Source: Cupriavidus metallidurans CH34 (GTDB lineage: Bacteria; Pseudomonadota; Gammaproteobacteria; Burkholderiales; Burkholderiaceae). From it: a stretch of DNA of 64,000 bases. The stretch covers positions 248,001 to 312,000 of the forward strand of contig NC_007973.1 in assembly GCF_000196015.1 (NCBI RefSeq). Direction: 5' to 3'. This document shows positions 62,743-64,000 of the stretch, piece after piece. The number at the start of each line of letters is the position of its first letter. Position 1 is the stretch's first letter. The notes beneath the pieces were generated by a model, which did not search any database, was not told the DNA's origin, and was given only the letters and a program-made list of their open reading frames with translations. A program made the position numbers and the translations under genes.

Positions 62743-64000
62743 ATGACGAGCCTCGCACAGCAATTCGAACAATATGGCGCCTGGAGAACCGGGGTTCTTC
62801 ATTCTCTCGCCGACTTCCAGTCCTGGCTGCAGCAATACGATCTTTATGACGCCACCGCGGAAGACCGCGTGCAGCGCATCCAGAACGTGCTCAGGAGCGA
62901 CCGGCTCAAGGTCGCGTTCATCGCCGAGTTCTCGCGCGGCAAGAGCGAACTGATCAACGCCATCTTCTTTGCCGACTACGGTCGGCGCATCTTGCCGTCG
63001 TCGGCGGGCCGCACCACGATGTGCCCGACGGAGTTGCGCTACGACGAGAACGAGGCGCCGTGCATCCGGCTGCTGCCGATCGAGACGCGCTTGCAGGATG
63101 CGTCCACGGCGGACTTCATGGAGCCCGGTTCGGCGAATTCTCACTGGACTACGGTACCGCTCGACCCGTCGTCACCCGAGGGCATGCTGGCCGCGTTCCA
63201 GCACGTGGTGGAGACCACGCGCGTGAGCCCGGCCGAGGCCGAGGCGCTGGGCCTGTACAACGAGAACGATCCGGATGCCGCCTGGGCAGTGGACGCCGAT
63301 GGCATGGTGGAGATCTCGCGCTGGCGCCATGCGGTGATCAACTTCCCGCATCCGCTGCTGCGCCAGGGTCTGGTGATCCTGGACACGCCGGGCCTGAACG
63401 CGATCGGTACCGAACCTGAACTGACGCTGCGCCTGATTCCCGATGCGCACGTGGTGGTATTCGTGCTGGCCGCCGATGCCGGCGTGACCAAGAGCGACCT
63501 CGATCTCTGGCGCAGCCATGTGGGCGCCGGCCATCGCCGCGGCTGCCTGGCCGTGCTGAACAAGATCGATGGTCTCTGGGACCCGCTCAAGTCATCATCC
63601 GAGATTGCGTCGGAGATTTCGCGCCAGGTCCGTACGACCGCGCAGACGCTCGGCATCGAGGAACGCCGGGTCTACCCGGTATCGGCACAGAAGGGCTTGG
63701 TGGCCAAGGTCACCAACGACGAGCCGATGCTCGTGCGCAGCAACCTGATGCAGTTCGAGCACGTGCTGTCGGACCAGCTCATTCCGCAGCGACGCGAGAT
63801 CGTGGCCGACCAGGTACAGCGCTTGGTGCAGGAGATGTCGCGCGGCGCCCAGCAACTGCTGCAGAGCCGCCGGCGCGATATCGTCGAGCAGTTGTTCGAG
63901 TTACGCGGCCTGCGTGGCAAGAATCATGCGATGGTCAAGCACATGCTGATGCGCGTGCAGAGCGAGAAGGAGGAGTTCGAGCAGAGCATCGCGAAGTTCC
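62743..64000 (+). CDS. Dynamin-like GTPase, N-terminal part (runs off the right edge)
   Basis: At least 419 residues from ATG 62743, with the frame still open at 64000. A helical start (QQFEQYGAWRTGVLHSLADF) leads into a large GTPase domain: G1 FIAEFSRGKSELINAIFF at about 59-76, G2 near SSAGRTTMCPTELRY, G3 LVILDTPGLNAIG and G4 AVLNKIDGLWD, followed by helices of a stalk. Bacterial dynamin-like proteins remodel membranes or protect the envelope. Genes of this type lie beside mutM/mutY in Burkholderiales. The partner or role is unknown, and the C-terminal half is not visible. Confidence 0.87.
   Translation, partial: MTSLAQQFEQYGAWRTGVLHSLADFQSWLQQYDLYDATAEDRVQRIQNVLRSDRLKVAFIAEFSRGKSELINAIFFADYGRRILPSSAGRTTMCPTELRYDENEAPCIRLLPIETRLQDASTADFMEPGSANSHWTTVPLDPSSPEGMLAAFQHVVETTRVSPAEAEALGLYNENDPDAAWAVDADGMVEISRWRHAVINFPHPLLRQGLVILDTPGLNAIGTEPELTLRLIPDAHVVVFVLAADAGVTKSDLDLWRSHVGAGHRRGCLAVLNKIDGLWDPLKSSSEIASEISRQVRTTAQTLGIEERRVYPVSAQKGLVAKVTNDEPMLVRSNLMQFEHVLSDQLIPQRREIVADQVQRLVQEMSRGAQQLLQSRRRDIVEQLFELRGLRGKNHAMVKHMLMRVQSEKEEFEQSIAKF

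Overview
The window reads as one continuous piece of core chromosome from a Burkholderiaceae betaproteobacterium, most likely Cupriavidus (or close Ralstonia). This is inferred from the very high GC content, the gene order (gshA-gshB-PTS IIA/HPr/EI; grxC-secB-gpsA; the cta/cox block followed by sco and rpoH; ftsY beside two M16 peptidases and rsmD-coaD-ferredoxin; lolB-ispE-tRNA-Gln-prs-rplY-pth; mutM) and from protein sequences typical of that group. No prophage, plasmid or CRISPR features are visible. Apart from one group II intron, everything looks like vertically inherited housekeeping DNA.

Layout. 1-7.1 kb: UvrD-type helicase, two envelope thioredoxin-fold proteins, a lipoprotein, a LysE-type exporter, a 46-residue proline-rich protein, ComM and UbiK. 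7.1-10.5 kb: nitrogen operon (TorF-family porin, glnK, amtB) behind a near-perfect sigma54 promoter, then an orphan promoter/terminator pair that may be a small RNA. 10.8-15.8 kb: glutathione synthesis and the regulatory PTS (EIIA-Man, HPr, EI). 15.9-16.9 kb: Bfd and bacterioferritin behind a Fur-like box. 17.1-21.5 kb: gpmA-ctp-moeB on the minus strand, and rhodanese-grxC on the plus strand. 21.6-24.5 kb: a group II intron with an intact maturase, inserted between grxC and secB. 24.6-29.6 kb: secB, gpsA, a Bug-type binding protein, trmL, comF and a BioC-like methyltransferase.

29.6-39.9 kb: a complete cytochrome c oxidase factory with structural subunits (ctaC, ctaD, ctaE), copper and heme delivery (ctaG, sco, a Sco-like CxxxC protein, surf1, ctaA, ctaB) and small membrane proteins, behind a consensus sigma70 promoter. 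39.9-41 kb: rpoH preceded by a perfect CIRCE element. 41.2-47.3 kb: pirin, ybiB, an NrtABD nitrate transporter and a NasT-type ANTAR regulator. The nrtA leader contains, in order, a sigma54 promoter, two stem-loops with AACGNC hexaloops and a large intrinsic terminator, which is the full set of parts for ANTAR antitermination. 47.5-55 kb: FAH-family hydrolase and maiA, ftsY, paired M16 peptidases, rsmD-coaD-ferredoxin. 55-61.2 kb: minus-strand TPR protein-lolB-ispE-tRNA-Gln-prs-rplY-pth. 61.5-64 kb: mutM, then the start of a dynamin-like GTPase that runs off the right edge.

The most informative regulatory reading is of nitrogen: ammonium uptake (amtB/glnK) and nitrate uptake (nrt) both carry sigma54 promoters, and nitrate adds a second RNA-level checkpoint through NasT. 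The regions most worth a second look are the nrtA leader, the CIRCE-rpoH arrangement, the structured block of about 430 nt at the 5' side of the intron, and the candidate small RNA after amtB.
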